Positions 37,401-50,975 of a DNA stretch of 64,000 nt are shown here, piece after piece. The DNA comes from Didymodactylos carnosus (Eukaryota; Rotifera; Eurotatoria; Philodinida; Philodinidae). The stretch covers positions 1 through 64,000 of the forward strand of contig CAJNOQ010000170.1 in NCBI GenBank assembly GCA_905250885.1, given 5' to 3'. A program made the position numbers and the translations under genes. The notes beneath the pieces were generated by a model. That model worked only from the letters and a program-made list of their open reading frames with translations. It was not told the DNA's origin and made no database searches. Within the stretch, counting starts at the first letter, position 1. Each line of letters opens with the position of its first letter.

Positions 37401-40400
37401 TATGATATACAATAATTAGTGTCAAATGTTGAACATCTTGACTTGAACAACAGATAAACATAATAACAAGAATAAAAAGCAATATAACATTTAGATTTTA
37501 TAGATTAAACACAAAATAATTCTTTATAAGAGTTATGTTTTAATGCCATTTGATCTATTAGACAATAGTATCTATTTAATTCAAATCAAAGTTAAATATC
37601 TAAAATTTATACGACCGACTTAATTATCATTTTCAAACAACAGTGTCTTCATTATAATTAACATAGATTGAATATTTCCGTATTTGACTTCCGAAAATAT
37701 GATCGATCGATCGATCAAAGTTTATATATATATATATGTACTATTTAGAAAATATTGATAAGTCTACGCGTCAAATGAATAATGACAACTCGAATAAATA
37801 AAGCTGTACCTCTATCATAAATTCTTGCGCAATTATTCAATGTTCAATAAATAAAAATGTAACAAATGTCTCTAGACAATTTGTCTCTCTTCTGATATGA
37901 TTGTATGTGTATGTGTGTGATGTTCTTGTTAATTGAATTCAATTAAGAGCAACAGTTTATTAATAGAAAAATTGATTTCTTTTAACTACACAAGAGATTA
38001 TTGTTAACAATCATTGATTAATTGTACGCACATTCCGGCACCGGTCATCATTCGATCAAAATAAACTGATGGATCTATTATTTCATTTTAATATATATGT
38101 GTGTGTAGAATTCACACACAATCATGTTCAGTTAAAAATCACTTTGTTAGAAAAGAAAGAACGAATAATAAAAATCTTTCTATGCGCCTATATATGTATA
38201 ATCTCATGGATCATTAGAGTTTAGACAAGCGATTATTAAGTAAAACAAGCATGAATGAAAATTTTTTTCAACATTGACACCATTAACTTGTTGCTTTTTT
38301 AAACATATACTTTTCTTTCTTCTCATTATCATTATTACAATTTTATTTAGTTTGAAGTATGATAAATTAATTAAGTTTTTATAAAAATTATTATTTATCT
38401 GTGTATATTGCCAAATTATGTTATTTATCACACTTATAATTTAACGTGTCTGTTTAAACCAAATATAGAAATGGTCAGTCAACCGATTATCGAAATTAAA
38501 TTCACTGTAGAAATTAATCGGTTTAAAACTTCACAGATAGTTTTTCCATAGGGTAACTTTAATAGATTTAAAAAGATTTTACTCAATCTTACATTATGAG
38601 ATTTCTTAGTTAATGAACATAAACCATACTTAAATTGAAATTAAAATCATGTTTCTAAAGATTATCCAACAATTTGAATTAGATTAAACGCAATTTGATA
38701 CTTCTAATAACTAATCTATGCGAAAAATAGTCACTCGCCTCCCTCCGCTCATCTTGCACGCAATCTCACTCCAGACACTGATGTTAATGATGACCGCCTG
38801 AAGTCTTGAAAGAAGAAAAGAAAGAGAGTTTACCTAAAAATTGACAAACTTTCAAACTATTTCCATCTGAACATTGCTGCTGTGTGTTGTTCTCTTGTAC
38901 AAATATTGTTTCTTTTTCTCTTTTTTCTTGTACAATTACGTAGTATAGAGCGAAAGATACAAATAATAACTACAGTTTTGTTGGTGACGACTCTCATTTG
39001 TTCTTCATCTTCGAAAATATCCAAGTGTCCTAGTTCTATAAGAGAGATGTTGCAAGAAAAAAAAAAGAACAGAACGAAGAATTTGTCTTCTTCTTCTCTG
39101 TTTCTCTCTGTTGATTATATACGAACGAACGTTCAAACGAAGAAAAAATTTTGATTCATAGTTGTTCATTAAAAATGAATTAAAAAATCACTAATCATTG
39201 CTTTTAATATTTGCGAATATTTTTTCATTTACTATTTTTGGCAGTTAACATTAAGAAAGGTTGACGTTTTTGATATGCAACATTTCTTAGAGATATATCA
39301 ATAAATAAACGCATATATAATGAGAGATAAGAGTGAAGAAAGAGAAAGAAGAATGGGATGGGATATATACTCATCATCATCTCATTAGTAAATATGTTCA
39401 ATTATCGTTCATGTAAAATATACACGATCATTTTTCATCAATTGAAATCGTCTTCATTGGTAAGTAGCGGGAGTTTTTCTTAAAGAAATTCGTCATGTTC
39501 TAAAAAATTTTACAAGAATAAAGAATAATTTTCAGTTTCATAGACACTTTTTATCTATACTTGAGAGATTGACTAAGTTTCAAGAATCGTGTAAAGTACG
39601 AAAATTTTGCCCTTATAATTCTAGAAAATCGATAATTATCTTTATAAAAAATAATTTTCCCAATTTTTCTTCTTTTTCTCATAATTTAATTGCCGTTAGA
39701 AATTCGAGTAAATTTCCATTCACTAAAAATATATTCAACTTCTCATCTATTTTTCCTAAATTTTTCTATCACAATCTTTATAAAACAAAATGAGGTGTAA
39801 CGTTATGTTGTACTATTAAAATATTACATATTTTGAGAAAATTCTGTAAGTTGAATGTAATCTACCACTTCCCGTTGCATGAGTAGAATGTGGTTTTGAA
39901 CTTTAGACATTAATGCATGAAAATCATGCATACAATAGAATTAGCTCTAGAACAACATATTTACACTAGATACTTGTTTAGTTAATCTAGAACTTTATGT
40001 CGTTTTTGACGATGTAGACATATTCAACAATGAGGGCATATTCTGAGAAAACACACTATGTATTAATTGTACAACTGATTAAATTTTCAATTCCATTTTC
40101 TAGTTTTCAAAAATTTAGTTTGTCTTCGTTGATCACATACATGCCTTAAAGCTATTTACATACATAAACAATAGTGAGAATGAGGGAGAGACAAAAATAA
40201 GAGTGTGGAGTTGATTAAAAAATAATATAGACACGTATAAACATATGGTGATACACTGAAGGCGAAAAAGAATTTAAAACGTAATAATAAATGATAGAAG
40301 CGTTTCTACAGGAGTTGCAGTATCAGCATCACTTCTATTATAATCGACTTGTGTGCATTTATGTTAAATGATAATTTAACTATCGAAGCATAAGAAGAAA

Positions 40401-41996
40401 AAATTATCTTCAATTTCTTGTTAATGATGAAAATGTTTCTTTTTCTTCTTCAAGGACATTATACTCAAAAACTTAGAAGTGAAATCTGAATGAGGTGTTA
40501 AGGGAGAGAAAAAAATACTTTTGAGTTGTTAGTGTAAAATTGCATTAGATAGATTTTCTTTCATCATCATCATTCAGCATGATTTACCGGAGTTTGTTTG
40601 TTTCCATATCTATGTCGAGTAAAACAATAAAAAAAAGGAAGGAAAATGAGATGACATAATCATTTTTTTGATAGATATGTGATAAGAGCTTATTAACAAT
40701 CATTTTGAACTTTAAAAAATGTCAATTTATGATTATTGTTTCAAGAACGCTCTGTTTTAGTGGAAAAAGCATCTTCAGTTGTTATGTTTTGTGACTAGTT
40801 CGAGTGGTCATCAAAGATTAAAAAAAAGCGATATTCTAATAATGTGTACTCTATCAGAGTAAAGTGTTGCAAAAGATATTCCTAACCTTTTTCTTCGAAT
40901 ACCAATCCCTATCTAACCGTCATACGACTTATTCATAAATCGAGATTTTTATGCTGTTGAAGGCGATAAAGTACAGGAAATAGTACTGGGTAATTGTCTT
41001 CATAATACCACGTCTAACGTTTATGTTCAGGAAAATGAGTAACTTCTATATAGTCAATGTTTAAATTGAATTTTTGTATCTTTCTTCCTCTCTATTTGCT
41101 CCTTGTAATACAACAAATATATTATAAAACAAATATATTTATATAATAATATTTTATCAATATGCTCTTGTTAAACTAACCTGTTTTTACACAATATTCA
41201 TTCATTATTAAATTTCTCTTCGGCAACATGTTTTAACAAGCAGATATTTATGGTATCATTATTCCATCAGTCGCTTTCAAGCAGCCAATCAAGAGTCATA
41301 GTACTATCCAATTAGACATACATATCTTACGTATATTTCATGTCTATATAATTTCTTATAAAAATGATCACACCGGTTATTAACCACATGGTAAATAACG
41401 TAGGTTTCTTGGCTAATATGATAACATGCAATCGTGTGTGACTATTATATTCAGTAATGTAAATGAGAGAAAGAGAATGCTAAGTAGTAATTTGATTCCA
41501 AGCAGAACTAAAAGTCAATTGCATATTGTAGAAATCGTTGATGAACATATATAGTATATAGTAGCAATTTATTGCTGAAATTCACTTGATGAAAACTTCA
41601 AGATCAAAAGCACTTTGTTTTGGAAAGAAATATTGTGTATAAATAGAATGTTGTCTATATCATAATCTTTTGTAAAATCGATTTGGTTATTGGACTTGTA
41701 GACGACTTAACAATCCTATCTATCTAATTATATCAAATTTTAAAGTTTTTTGTAATGATCCAATATCAATTGTAAACGGCCAGTTATAAAGAATGTATTC
41801 TAAGGCTTTATTATACACTGTTCATAGCGAAGGACAATGTATATATTTTACTGGTTTCTCTTCTAGATAAACATATGTTATGTAAAAAAAACTAAACTAT
41901 CGGCATGGTAGATGTTAATTAAACAAGATTTATTTTCTTCTTCTGTTTTGACTGGACTAGGGCGACGGTTAACATAAAGAAAAAGTGTCTACTACT
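34407..41996. other. Long gene-free AT-rich region
   Basis: Some 7.6 kb without any frame carrying recognisable protein sequence and without a plausible splice chain. It contains simple repeats, including a GT run at about 36993-37030, a GATC run near 37702-37717 followed by a TA run, and scattered A/T runs. It may hold regulatory DNA of the cadherin gene downstream, but no element can be named. Confidence 0.5.
36993..37030. repeat. GT dinucleotide microsatellite
   Basis: A near-continuous run of GT with one ATGT interruption, directly readable. Confidence 0.85.
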
Positions 41997-44874
41997 ATGC
42001 ATAATTTATTGATCGTCTTGTTTTTGTTAATTACGTTTATTTCATTCCATCAGTCTGTTGTTACAACATCTATCTATAATTGTAAAGATATATGTGATTT
42101 GAATGTTTATGTACACGAAAATGCACCTGTTGAAAATTTAAAATGGAATTTAATAGATTTACTGAAACAACGTGTTAATACAACAAATTATTTTGATCAA
42201 TTACAATTTTCATTATCAACAACATCAAAAACAACAACAGCAACTTATTTTCAATTATCATCATCGATATTATCCTACAATCATTCTCAATTAGATCGTG
42301 AAGAATTTTGTAAACTAAATTTATGTTCGTATGAACAATATCAATGTGATTTGTCATTGAGTATATTTACTCAAACATCATTTATTGTCATATTTCAATT
42401 AATTATTCAAGATCAAAATGATATTGTACCTATATTTGATCAATCAAATATTGATATTGTTATACGAGAAAATTTACAACCATTTTATCATTATCAATTG
42501 CCCACAGCTCGTGATCTTGATTCTAATATGTACAATATTGACAAATATTCGTTTGTTAATAATGAATTTAATCATATATTTGAATTAATTTATTCTAATA
42601 ATGAATTGAATTTAAAAGTACTAAAAACACTTGATTGTGAACAACGTTCATCTTATCAATTAAAAATTATTGCACAAGATAAAGGTGGACAAAAATCAAA
42701 TATATTATCGTGTAATGTAACTGTTGGAGATTTTAATGAATTTCAACCAAAATTTCAACAGCATTCATATAATAAATATATAAATGAGAGTTTCCTTGTT
42801 AATGATACAGTGATGATAGTTAGTGCAACTGACGATGATTGTTATGATAAAATTATTATTTATTCACTAATATCGGATTCTATTGTCGCATTACCATTTA
42901 GAATTAATTCAAAAACAGGCGAAATTATGTTAACACGTTCAGTAGATTATGAACAACAAACAACATATCGTTTTCGTATTAAAGCAGCAAATCAAGATGG
43001 AATAACAAATAGTATTGTTCCAGTAACAATACAAGTACTAGACGGTAAGTAAATTGAAATTGTCAACTTTTTTTTCTTAATATTTTTATTTAATTTATAA
43101 ATTTTAGTCAATGATAATGAACCACGAATTTACACTAATATATTAGCTAATTACAAGATAATAAACAGAAAAGAGATTGATAATGATAATGTAGAATCAA
43201 TTATTGTTGATGAAAATATTAGTATTGGTCAAGTTATCGGAACAATTCTGGTTAAAGATGATGATAGTATGAAGATAAACAAACAATTGACTATTAGTCT
43301 TTTATCATGTTTACCATTAACAATGATTTGTCCATTAATATTGGATCATGATAGTATGACAATACGTATTGCAAGGGTGTTAGATACAGAACAAGATGAT
43401 ATGTACAAAATTGTATTACAAGCAAGTAAGTTAAATATAAAATGACAAAAATTGTATTGCACGATTTATTTTTTTTTTGATTTTTAGATGATCAAGGTAC
43501 ACCACCATTATTGAGTCAACGTCATCTGTTCCTTTATATACGTCATCGACCTCGTTTTACTCAAAAAAAATATTATTTTTATTTATCTATTTCATCTTCA
43601 CCAGGATCAACAATTGGACATGTTGAAGCGAATTCAACTGAATCAAGACTAATAGAATATACTATAGTAACAGCAACTAATTTTGTAGATATTGATTCTA
43701 CTAACGGTACAATATATTTAAAAGAATTTATTTATATTGAATATGTTCTAAATTTGACTGTTCAAGCAACTAATACACAAAATCGAGCATTGTTCGATCA
43801 AACAATTATTCTAATTCATATGTATAATCAAAATAATTGTTCACCTTTATTCGATCATTTATCCTATACTTTTAATGTATCTGAACAACACATATCTCCA
43901 TTTGAAATTGGACAGGTCCATGCAATGGATTGCACATCAAATAATAAATTATCAGTCACTTACACGTTAATTGAAGCAGATACATTACCATTTCGAATTA
44001 ATAATGATAATGGAATGTTGATAGTAAGTAAAATTTTAATATAAAAAATAATAACCAAGTGCATTCTTGTTTTTAGGTAACACACGAATTGGATCGTGAA
44101 ACAATTGATAAATATGATTTTTATGTTATGGCTACGATTGAAAATCGTACTACAAGTAAAACACGAATCTATGTTTATGTTATTGATCGAAATGATCACA
44201 TACCAACATTTGTGGATAATTATACTGAACGTTTTATTTATGTAAGTTCAATTGAACTTTCCACCTCTTCATCATCAACATCACTTATACGTCGTCATAA
44301 TAGTGACATTGATAATTCACTAGCATCAGAGTTTGTTACCAATGTCTACGCTATCGACATGGACGATGGTCTAAATGGAAAAATAAACTATTATTTTTCG
44401 AATAGCGATGCATATCATCACTTTCATGTATATAACAATGGTTCAATATATTTGTATAATGGAAAAAATCTTCCTACACCCTATCGTTTAGAAATATATG
44501 CTAAAGATAATGGTCAACCAGCATTAACATCAAAAAATTCTATACTATTTTATGTATGTGACATTAATCGGAAACACGAATGTAACGAACATTATCAAGA
44601 TGAAAAACTAATTACAACATTTTTATTAGATGAACCATCAAAAACAAATTATTATTTAGGTTCACTGTTTATTATGATAGCAATTATTTGTTTTGTATTT
44701 ATTGTTATTTCATGTACAACATACCACGTATTTCTTAAAGTTAAACATTCAACAAAAATGAGTCAACGAACATATAATTGTCGAATTGAAGCGAGAAAAA
44801 ATCTTATTGTATCAGATAGTTTGTATGATAATACAACGACAACAAACGGACAATTGAAATCTGTTAGTGTGTGA
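41997..44874 (+). CDS. Cadherin-type adhesion receptor (protocadherin-like)
   Basis: Four exons (41997-43044, 43108-43425, 43488-44023, 44077-44874) give 899 residues. The chosen ATG directly begins a signal peptide (MHNLLIVLFLLITFISF). About six or seven cadherin repeats follow; calcium-binding linkers visible are QDQNDIVPIFD, DFNEFQPKF, DVNDNEPR (across the exon 1/2 junction), DRNDHIPTF and the DMDDGLNGKINYY/AKDNGQPAL pair of the last repeat. Repeat interiors include LDCEQRSSYQLKIIAQD, SVDYEQQTTYRFRIKAANQDG and ELDRETIDKYDFYV. The middle linker MYNQNNCSPLFD has lost most calcium ligands. One transmembrane helix lies near residues 825-848 (YLGSLFIMIAIICFVFIVIS), followed by a tail of about 50 residues with no catenin-binding region that I recognise, so it is more like a protocadherin than a classical cadherin. 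It mediates cell adhesion at the plasma membrane. Exon 1 is unusually long. Confidence 0.9.
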
Positions 44875-46030
44875 TATGCTTATGTTTTATGATATAGATA
44901 TTAGAACCCGGTGCTTGTTCTTGAATACATTTTTAAACTGAATAGCTCAAGAAAAAAAAAATGTGAATAAATTAGTTCGGTCTTCTACACTACTACTTTT
45001 CTCGTCACTATAATAACTAAAGTTTTAAACAACATTTGTGAGTGTTTTATAAGAGAATGTTCTATGCTGGAAAATAGATATTTCATTTTTTTTTTAGCTA
45101 AGTATTTAAACTGTGTTCTTTGACTTTTGTTGCATTTTTAAACGAAAAATATTACATGTCACTTACATTTTCAGCCATTTTACTTTTGTACAGTATATTA
45201 TACAGTATTTTCTTAATCCTTGTTCTTTTTATTGTTACTCTGTTTTTTTTGTTAATAAATTTGCAGAGGTGATTAGAAACTGGATTCAAAATTTGGAAGT
45301 AAAAGTCAGTTATCCTTTTAATTCCTTCGATGATATGATGATAATATCAAGAAACTAAAATCCGATATAACTTATAACTTTGCTTTAGCCTCGGCACACT
45401 TCTTTTAACGGCGAAAAATTGAGTTTTGAAGTAAAACATGTACATACTCTGAGCAGAAAATGTGTGATTTTAAGATGCTTAAATGTCTAATACTTTTCTG
45501 ATTGGTCGTTTTAAGAGCTTGTTTTTTAGATGTCTCAAGTCGAGAAGGTCAACCTATGATACTTCAAATCTGAAATAAAAGCCTAAATTTGAGAAAACAA
45601 GCTAATTCCGCACAAATTTCGAAGATGAAATATGTCTTAAGACTAATATATTTTCAAACTTTGTCGTTCCCAAACAAACAGTTGTTTGTATTCGACTTTT
45701 TCAAACTGTAACTATATTCAAACAAGCGTTCTCTTTTAAAGCTTTCCATGAATTCTATTGTGATGTAAGCAGTCTTTGGTCGTAAGTTCTTCTGAGTGGC
45801 AAAGTTATTGATACACAGTCTGTTTTTATCGAGAAATGTGCGTAGCAGACAAGTTCAAAAACCTATATTTTTATTTTGTTTTAAGAAAATATGTTTAAAT
45901 TTAATACAATAAACAAGATCGAAACTGTTAAAAACTCAGTTGTGGCAAATAGAATGAATAAGTGGAACTATAAATACACGCAATTAAAAACGTGAAAAAA
46001 AAGCTTATCAGCGCATACCTTGGGTCTAAA
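44875..46030. other. 3' flank of cadherin gene and intergenic DNA
   Basis: An AATAAA at 44966-44971, about 90 bases after the stop, may be the polyadenylation signal. Beyond it no feature is supported. Confidence 0.45.
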
Positions 46031-46372
46031 GTGTAACTCCTCCATTCAAACGTGATGGACTAAGATGGGACTGGATGAAATCTATGTTCCGAGTGTGTAC
46101 GTTTACTATACCGTTGTTCGCTCAAATTTTAGCGGATTACAGAATATAAGGATAGTTTCTCAAAACACTGTTTCTGCACAAATATATTCTTCTTTAGCTA
46201 AGCCGTGTTGGCTTGTCAGACTATACAATGTATATTCAGTATTGTCTGTTGGTTCGCGTACATCTGCAAACGTTAGGGAGGGGAAATTTTCAGATTTCCC
46301 GCAATTTTTCTCTTTACAAACTTTCACTCCTTGTTCTTCCTCTTTCAGAGGAATTTAGGGGAAGAGTTACAC
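46031..46372. mobile_element. Possible MITE with GTGTAACTCCTCC ends
   Basis: GTGTAACTCCTCC at the left is mirrored by GTGTAACTCTTCCCC (reverse complement of the right end) about 340 bp away. The target duplication is not clear and the inside has no coding sequence, so this is a tentative non-autonomous element. Confidence 0.5.
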
Positions 46373-47019
46373 AGAAACAGTATTATCTTGACGTAGCCGT
46401 AAATGTTTTACGTGGAAAGTAGTGGAATATATAACTGCTGGCTCAACCGCCGGCTTTAGGTAAAAACAAGAGAAATGTAGTGGAACTCCAGAACAGCGAT
46501 AGCCGTTTTATCTGATATAGTAGCGGATGAGTCAGAAATAACTGATCACTTTTAAAGCTGATTTTCTATAACTAAAGCATTATGCTTAGGTTCTATTTTA
46601 TAATAAAAAAACACTGAATTCAATTCTCAATATCACTGTATATTTGGTTCCGAAACTAATTGCGAGTCCTTGTCACAGCAGTTAAAGTTTCAGAGTGCAC
46701 CAGTTGTCAAAACCACTTCGCATATCCATTCACTCAACGATCACATTACGGAACAAAAATGGTAGGTATTAAAACCAAATACACAAATAAATTCTCCAGG
46801 AAATTATGCATCTTGTTACTCCGTGATCAGAAATCATTGTCTATTGCGCCATAAAACCATTTTAAAGCAAAAAAATTTATTTTAGAAAAGTTTTTAAAAG
46901 CTACAAGGTGGAGTCTTATCTAAATTGTTTCTCAAAAGCTTTTTCTAAATGTTATATTTTTTATATTTTTATGTTATATCTATGTATATATATTAGCTAC
47001 GTTTGTCATAATGTAATCC

Positions 47020-48720
47020 AATATTGCGACACATTATCGAGAATTTTGTCATTGTTCGACTCGATTCTGCTATTGATGACACTATTGATATATTAAAATG
47101 GAAGGACGATCTACGGAAGGTCGCCACAACTCTCGAGATATTCACCGATCCAAATGAATGTGTGGACTTTGTGAGCAATATCAAAAACGAGAAAGTTTTT
47201 CTAATTATTAACGAATCTAATATGGACCATGTCGTATCTATACTTCATGATTTTCCTTAACTGTATTCTATATATATTTTGAGCTCAAAGTTCCATGAGT
47301 CGCCACGGATGAAAGACCATCGCAAAGTAAAATACTGTACCGAAATCGCACATCTGACTGGTCAGCTAACGCTCGACATGAAGCGATGCAACCACAGCCT
47401 TCTCGTTTTCGAGGGGACGAGTGGCAATGCTACTCTAACGACGGCAACGGCATAAAAAGATACTGTTGACAAGCAAGAAGCAGCATTTACGTTCGCTCAG
47501 TTACTGAAAGTTTTTATCGATATGACTGATGTCGATCGGTCAGATATGATCGAATTTTGTCGTGCCCGGTACCCTGACAATCAGCGTCAACTCGACCTCA
47601 TCGATCAATTTGAACAGGACTATAGACGGCACTCCCCCGTGTGGTGGTACTCGTTCGATTCTTTTCTCTATCGTATGTTGAACAAAGCGCTACGTACTCA
47701 AGATATATCGACACTGCACAATACAGACAACGAGACAGAGTCATTTGTATTATATCGAGGTCAGCAAATGCCGACATTCGACTTCGATAAACTGCGTGCG
47801 AATGAAGGCGGTCTGCTCTCGAGAAATAGTTTTCTTTCGATAAGCAAGAACGAAGATGTGACACTAGTTTTTGCCGGAACTACAGTCGCTGATAGTGGCG
47901 AAACAGCATTCCTTTTCGAATTACCATAATCACTTGACAACGTTGCAGTTGCCAAAGTCGATGCACTCAGTCAGTTCGGTCAAGAAAATGAATATCTCTT
48001 CTTGATGGGCAGTGTCTTTCGAATTTGTAAGATCGAAACTCTCTCGAATATAGTCGAGTGTGTTTATTTGAAGTTGACAAATGACCACGATCCACAACTC
48101 ATGCGTAGGCATGCACCAGTTATATAACTGGCGTTAAGACATCCAGGAAAATTATTATAACGCGGTTATAAGAATCGCTCAGACTTGCGGAACGTCTCGT
48201 TTTGTACACAAATGTTTGTTCTATGCATTTGTTGAAACAAAACAAGTTTAAAGTTAATTGTGATAAAAATATGAGCATTCTTAAATGCCATAACTGTACG
48301 TGATAACTGGTCACCAGTTACATAACTGTTCGTGCCTCTTCAGTAACTCGTTAAAAACGTTTCTCTCTTTCAAGCTTTAATTTTTTTATCTTTCATACAA
48401 ATACATAGACCAAAAATTTGTCTACAAAATGAGGCGCTTCACATGTCTGACCGATTCTTAATACCCGCGTTATAACAACTTTATAGGATGCCCCAAAAAA
48501 CTGTTGAAAATAACTGGTCCGTAACTGGTGCATACCTACTCATGCGTATGACCAGTCATATAGGGCAATCACATTAGCTTAGCACTTTCAAAGCTGGATC
48601 GATATGAGGGGGCATTTGAAACCGGTGTCAAGGCGCTTAACATCGCCACTCGAACGCTAGTCGATGAGCACGAACAGACACAATGCCTGCGAGCTATGCT
48701 TGGGATTTCGAATAAAATAT
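47020..48720 (+). pseudogene. Decayed bdelloid-type ADP-ribosyltransferase (ART-TPR)
   Basis: The family joins a poorly known N-terminal domain, an arginine-type ADP-ribosyltransferase domain and tetratricopeptide repeats, and exists in very many copies in bdelloid rotifers. Recognisable here in order: N-terminal DECVDF/EKVFLII-type segment (about 47030-47250), WWYSFDSFLYRMLNKALR and VLYRGQQMP with GGLLSRNSFLSISKNED (about 47640-47870), the QFGQENEYLF and GSVFRI segment (about 47970-48020), and TPR-like sequence (KLDRYEGAFETGVKAL) to about 48700. Intact relatives carry ART signature residues in these places. The copy is broken, with a few interruptions of the frame plus a transposon of 433 bp. 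Since long stretches still read well, decay looks recent rather than ancient. No introns are evident, and base composition is GC-richer than nearby genes. Treated as a fossil. Confidence 0.85.
48106..48538. mobile_element. hAT-like MITE inside the ART fossil
   Basis: A 433 bp element with inverted ends TAGGCATGCACCAGTTA and (reverse complement) TAGGTATGCACCAGTTA. It is flanked by a perfect 8 bp duplication, CTCATGCG (48098-48105 and 48539-48546). It has no coding capacity. Sequence on both sides belongs to the same ART family member, so the insertion hit that gene or its remains. Confidence 0.92.
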
Positions 48721-48978
48721 AACTTAATATTTTTCAATTTTAGATCGAAATAAGAAAATTTTTTTAGAGTGAGTCTTCGTAGAAGACTGAATTTCAGTTA
48801 GATACTCAAAAAACGGTGTTATCATGGTTTTTTTTGAACCTATTTAAAATCTGATATCACGTTCGATCGTAACCTTCTAAAATGCGATCACAAACTCTAA
48901 AAAAAAAGCTCACAACCTCATACGTACCTGTCTGATATCGAGTGATATCGATTGATATTGGGGGAATGTTTTTTAGGC

Positions 48979-49089
48979 TGTCACAACCTCTTGATTGATC
49001 GGTCACAATCTCTTGATTGATCGGTCACAATCTCTCAAGAGGACGGCTACAACCTCTTAATCGGTCGATCACAACGTCTTAGTCGGTTG
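48979..49089. repeat. 23 bp tandem repeat, about five copies
   Basis: Units read TCACAACCTCTTGATTGATC, TCACAATCTCTTGATTGATC, then more diverged copies ending with TCACAACGTCTTAGTCGG. The first two differ at one position, later ones at several, so the array grew and then diverged. Confidence 0.85.
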
Positions 49090-50975
49090 ACTTTTTGTGT
49101 GTTATCTGCAGGTGATTCTTGCGGATTTAACAAAAGTTTAAAGTTTATTATCTCATTTTCACGTACTTTTCTTTTTTAGTTGCCCGACCATGCGATACTT
49201 AACATGCAGCGCAATGCAAGGGGCGACCACTGAATAACCTGCTTGTTTATTGACTTATTTCTTCGTTACTGAACCATTCAGTGCCGATCAACGAGCCCTA
49301 GCTTGGGATTGTTGCATGCTTAGAAAAGACGTAATGGTATATTTTGGCAGGCGCCATGTTTACAAACGAAGGAAATCAAGCGTTAGTCAGTCAAAAGTGA
49401 GCACTGTTTAGCAATGGAGTAGTGGACACGGCAAATTTACTGTGAGCATTACTGGAGCTTGATTTGGTTCGGCAGGTGTGGGCTGTCACGGCAACGTTAC
49501 TGTGTGCTTTTCTAAAGTTTGAAATATACTGTATTTTAATATAACCTGTTCGTATTCTATTTTTTGCACTAAAAGCCTACGTTCTCAATGCGGTGAATTC
49601 CTATTGTTCAGAATATAAATAAATGCTCAGCAAATGATACTGGTTCGGCTAGTCAGAACATAACTGGAATTCATTTTATGTTTCATCCTATCAGATTCCA
49701 GTTCATTGGAGGACAGTTGCGCAGAGGAACAAAATTGACTGATGAACCTTTTTCTTGGCTGTCTTTCACCAATTTAGAGGAGAGTTGGAGAAACCTTTCC
49801 TGTCGAACTTGAAGAAATCATATTTGCTTGAACAATTATTTGTACTCGCATCGCAAACCTTCGTAGAGTTTTTGAATCTTACAAAAAATTTTCTGATCGA
49901 TAGAAAAGCATATTTGATCGGGAACAACATGTCAGCTTACAACTCATTCAATCCATCTTTCTCTTATTTTCTCAAGGCACCTATATTAAAAGAAGACTAA
50001 TTCTAAATCCAGATATCACTTACTCAAAAGTTCTAATTCACATCAAAGGAGACGCGATGTGCGCACTTTTCTTTAAGCTTCTCATTGATTTTATACTGAG
50101 TATTTGCCTCTGAGTCATTATTAACACCGTTTTTATTGTTGATCCATCAGTACCACCTTCTTCAACTGAAATCATTTTTGCAACTTTTGATTCACAAGTT
50201 ACCTCATCGTTATCTGTTTTCTTGCTCTTTGTCATTTCTTAAGTTCATTACAGTTTCTTTTTCTCTTCTTGCACCTACTATTAGTATCGTCGTTGCTCAT
50301 TTTTCTTTAAACCAATAACAGATAATTCCTCTTTGTGAAATAAAATAGAGGCGAAAATAGAAAATAATATTTTTTTGATGAGATACAAATGAATACTTTT
50401 CATTTTTAGTTTCCCGAAATAAAACAATAGTAGCAAATCGTTTCTAAGCAAATTTCTCGCTGATTTTTATTGACCTATCTTGATCAGTATAGAGAATTCC
50501 ACCTTTTGGTATCGAACGTACCACCCTGACAAGGTTTTTTCTTTGAACATGTTGGGGTACGTTGACATATTTTAACTACAATATGAAGAATATATTTTCG
50601 CTAAATACTCGGTCGGAGAGATAGAGGTTTTCCAGGATGTAATTTTTCTGATGTGATCGTTCTGAATATTTTGCTTCCAAAAAACAAGTGCTTTCGTTGT
50701 TCGAAGCATATTCAAAACTATCTTTGGTTTCGTCAAGTCAGCAAATAATCATCGATCCCTTAATAAAAATGGGCCAAAAATCTTCATTTATCTCAGTGAG
50801 GGCAACGAGAAATGCTTCAAAGCAGAAAGGTCATGCGTGCAGTGTTTTCGATAGTAGTTTTAGTGGGTGGTGGCCCGCTGAGTAACTAAAGTTTTTTTAT
50901 TAAATAACATTTATTGACTAAAATTTTTTTCTGAGTAACTGAGTTATTCAGAAAAAAATGTTACTCACCCAGCTA

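Noticed and set aside
50688-50885. 65-codon frame before the GAGTAACT repeats
   Set aside because: No motif; probably chance.
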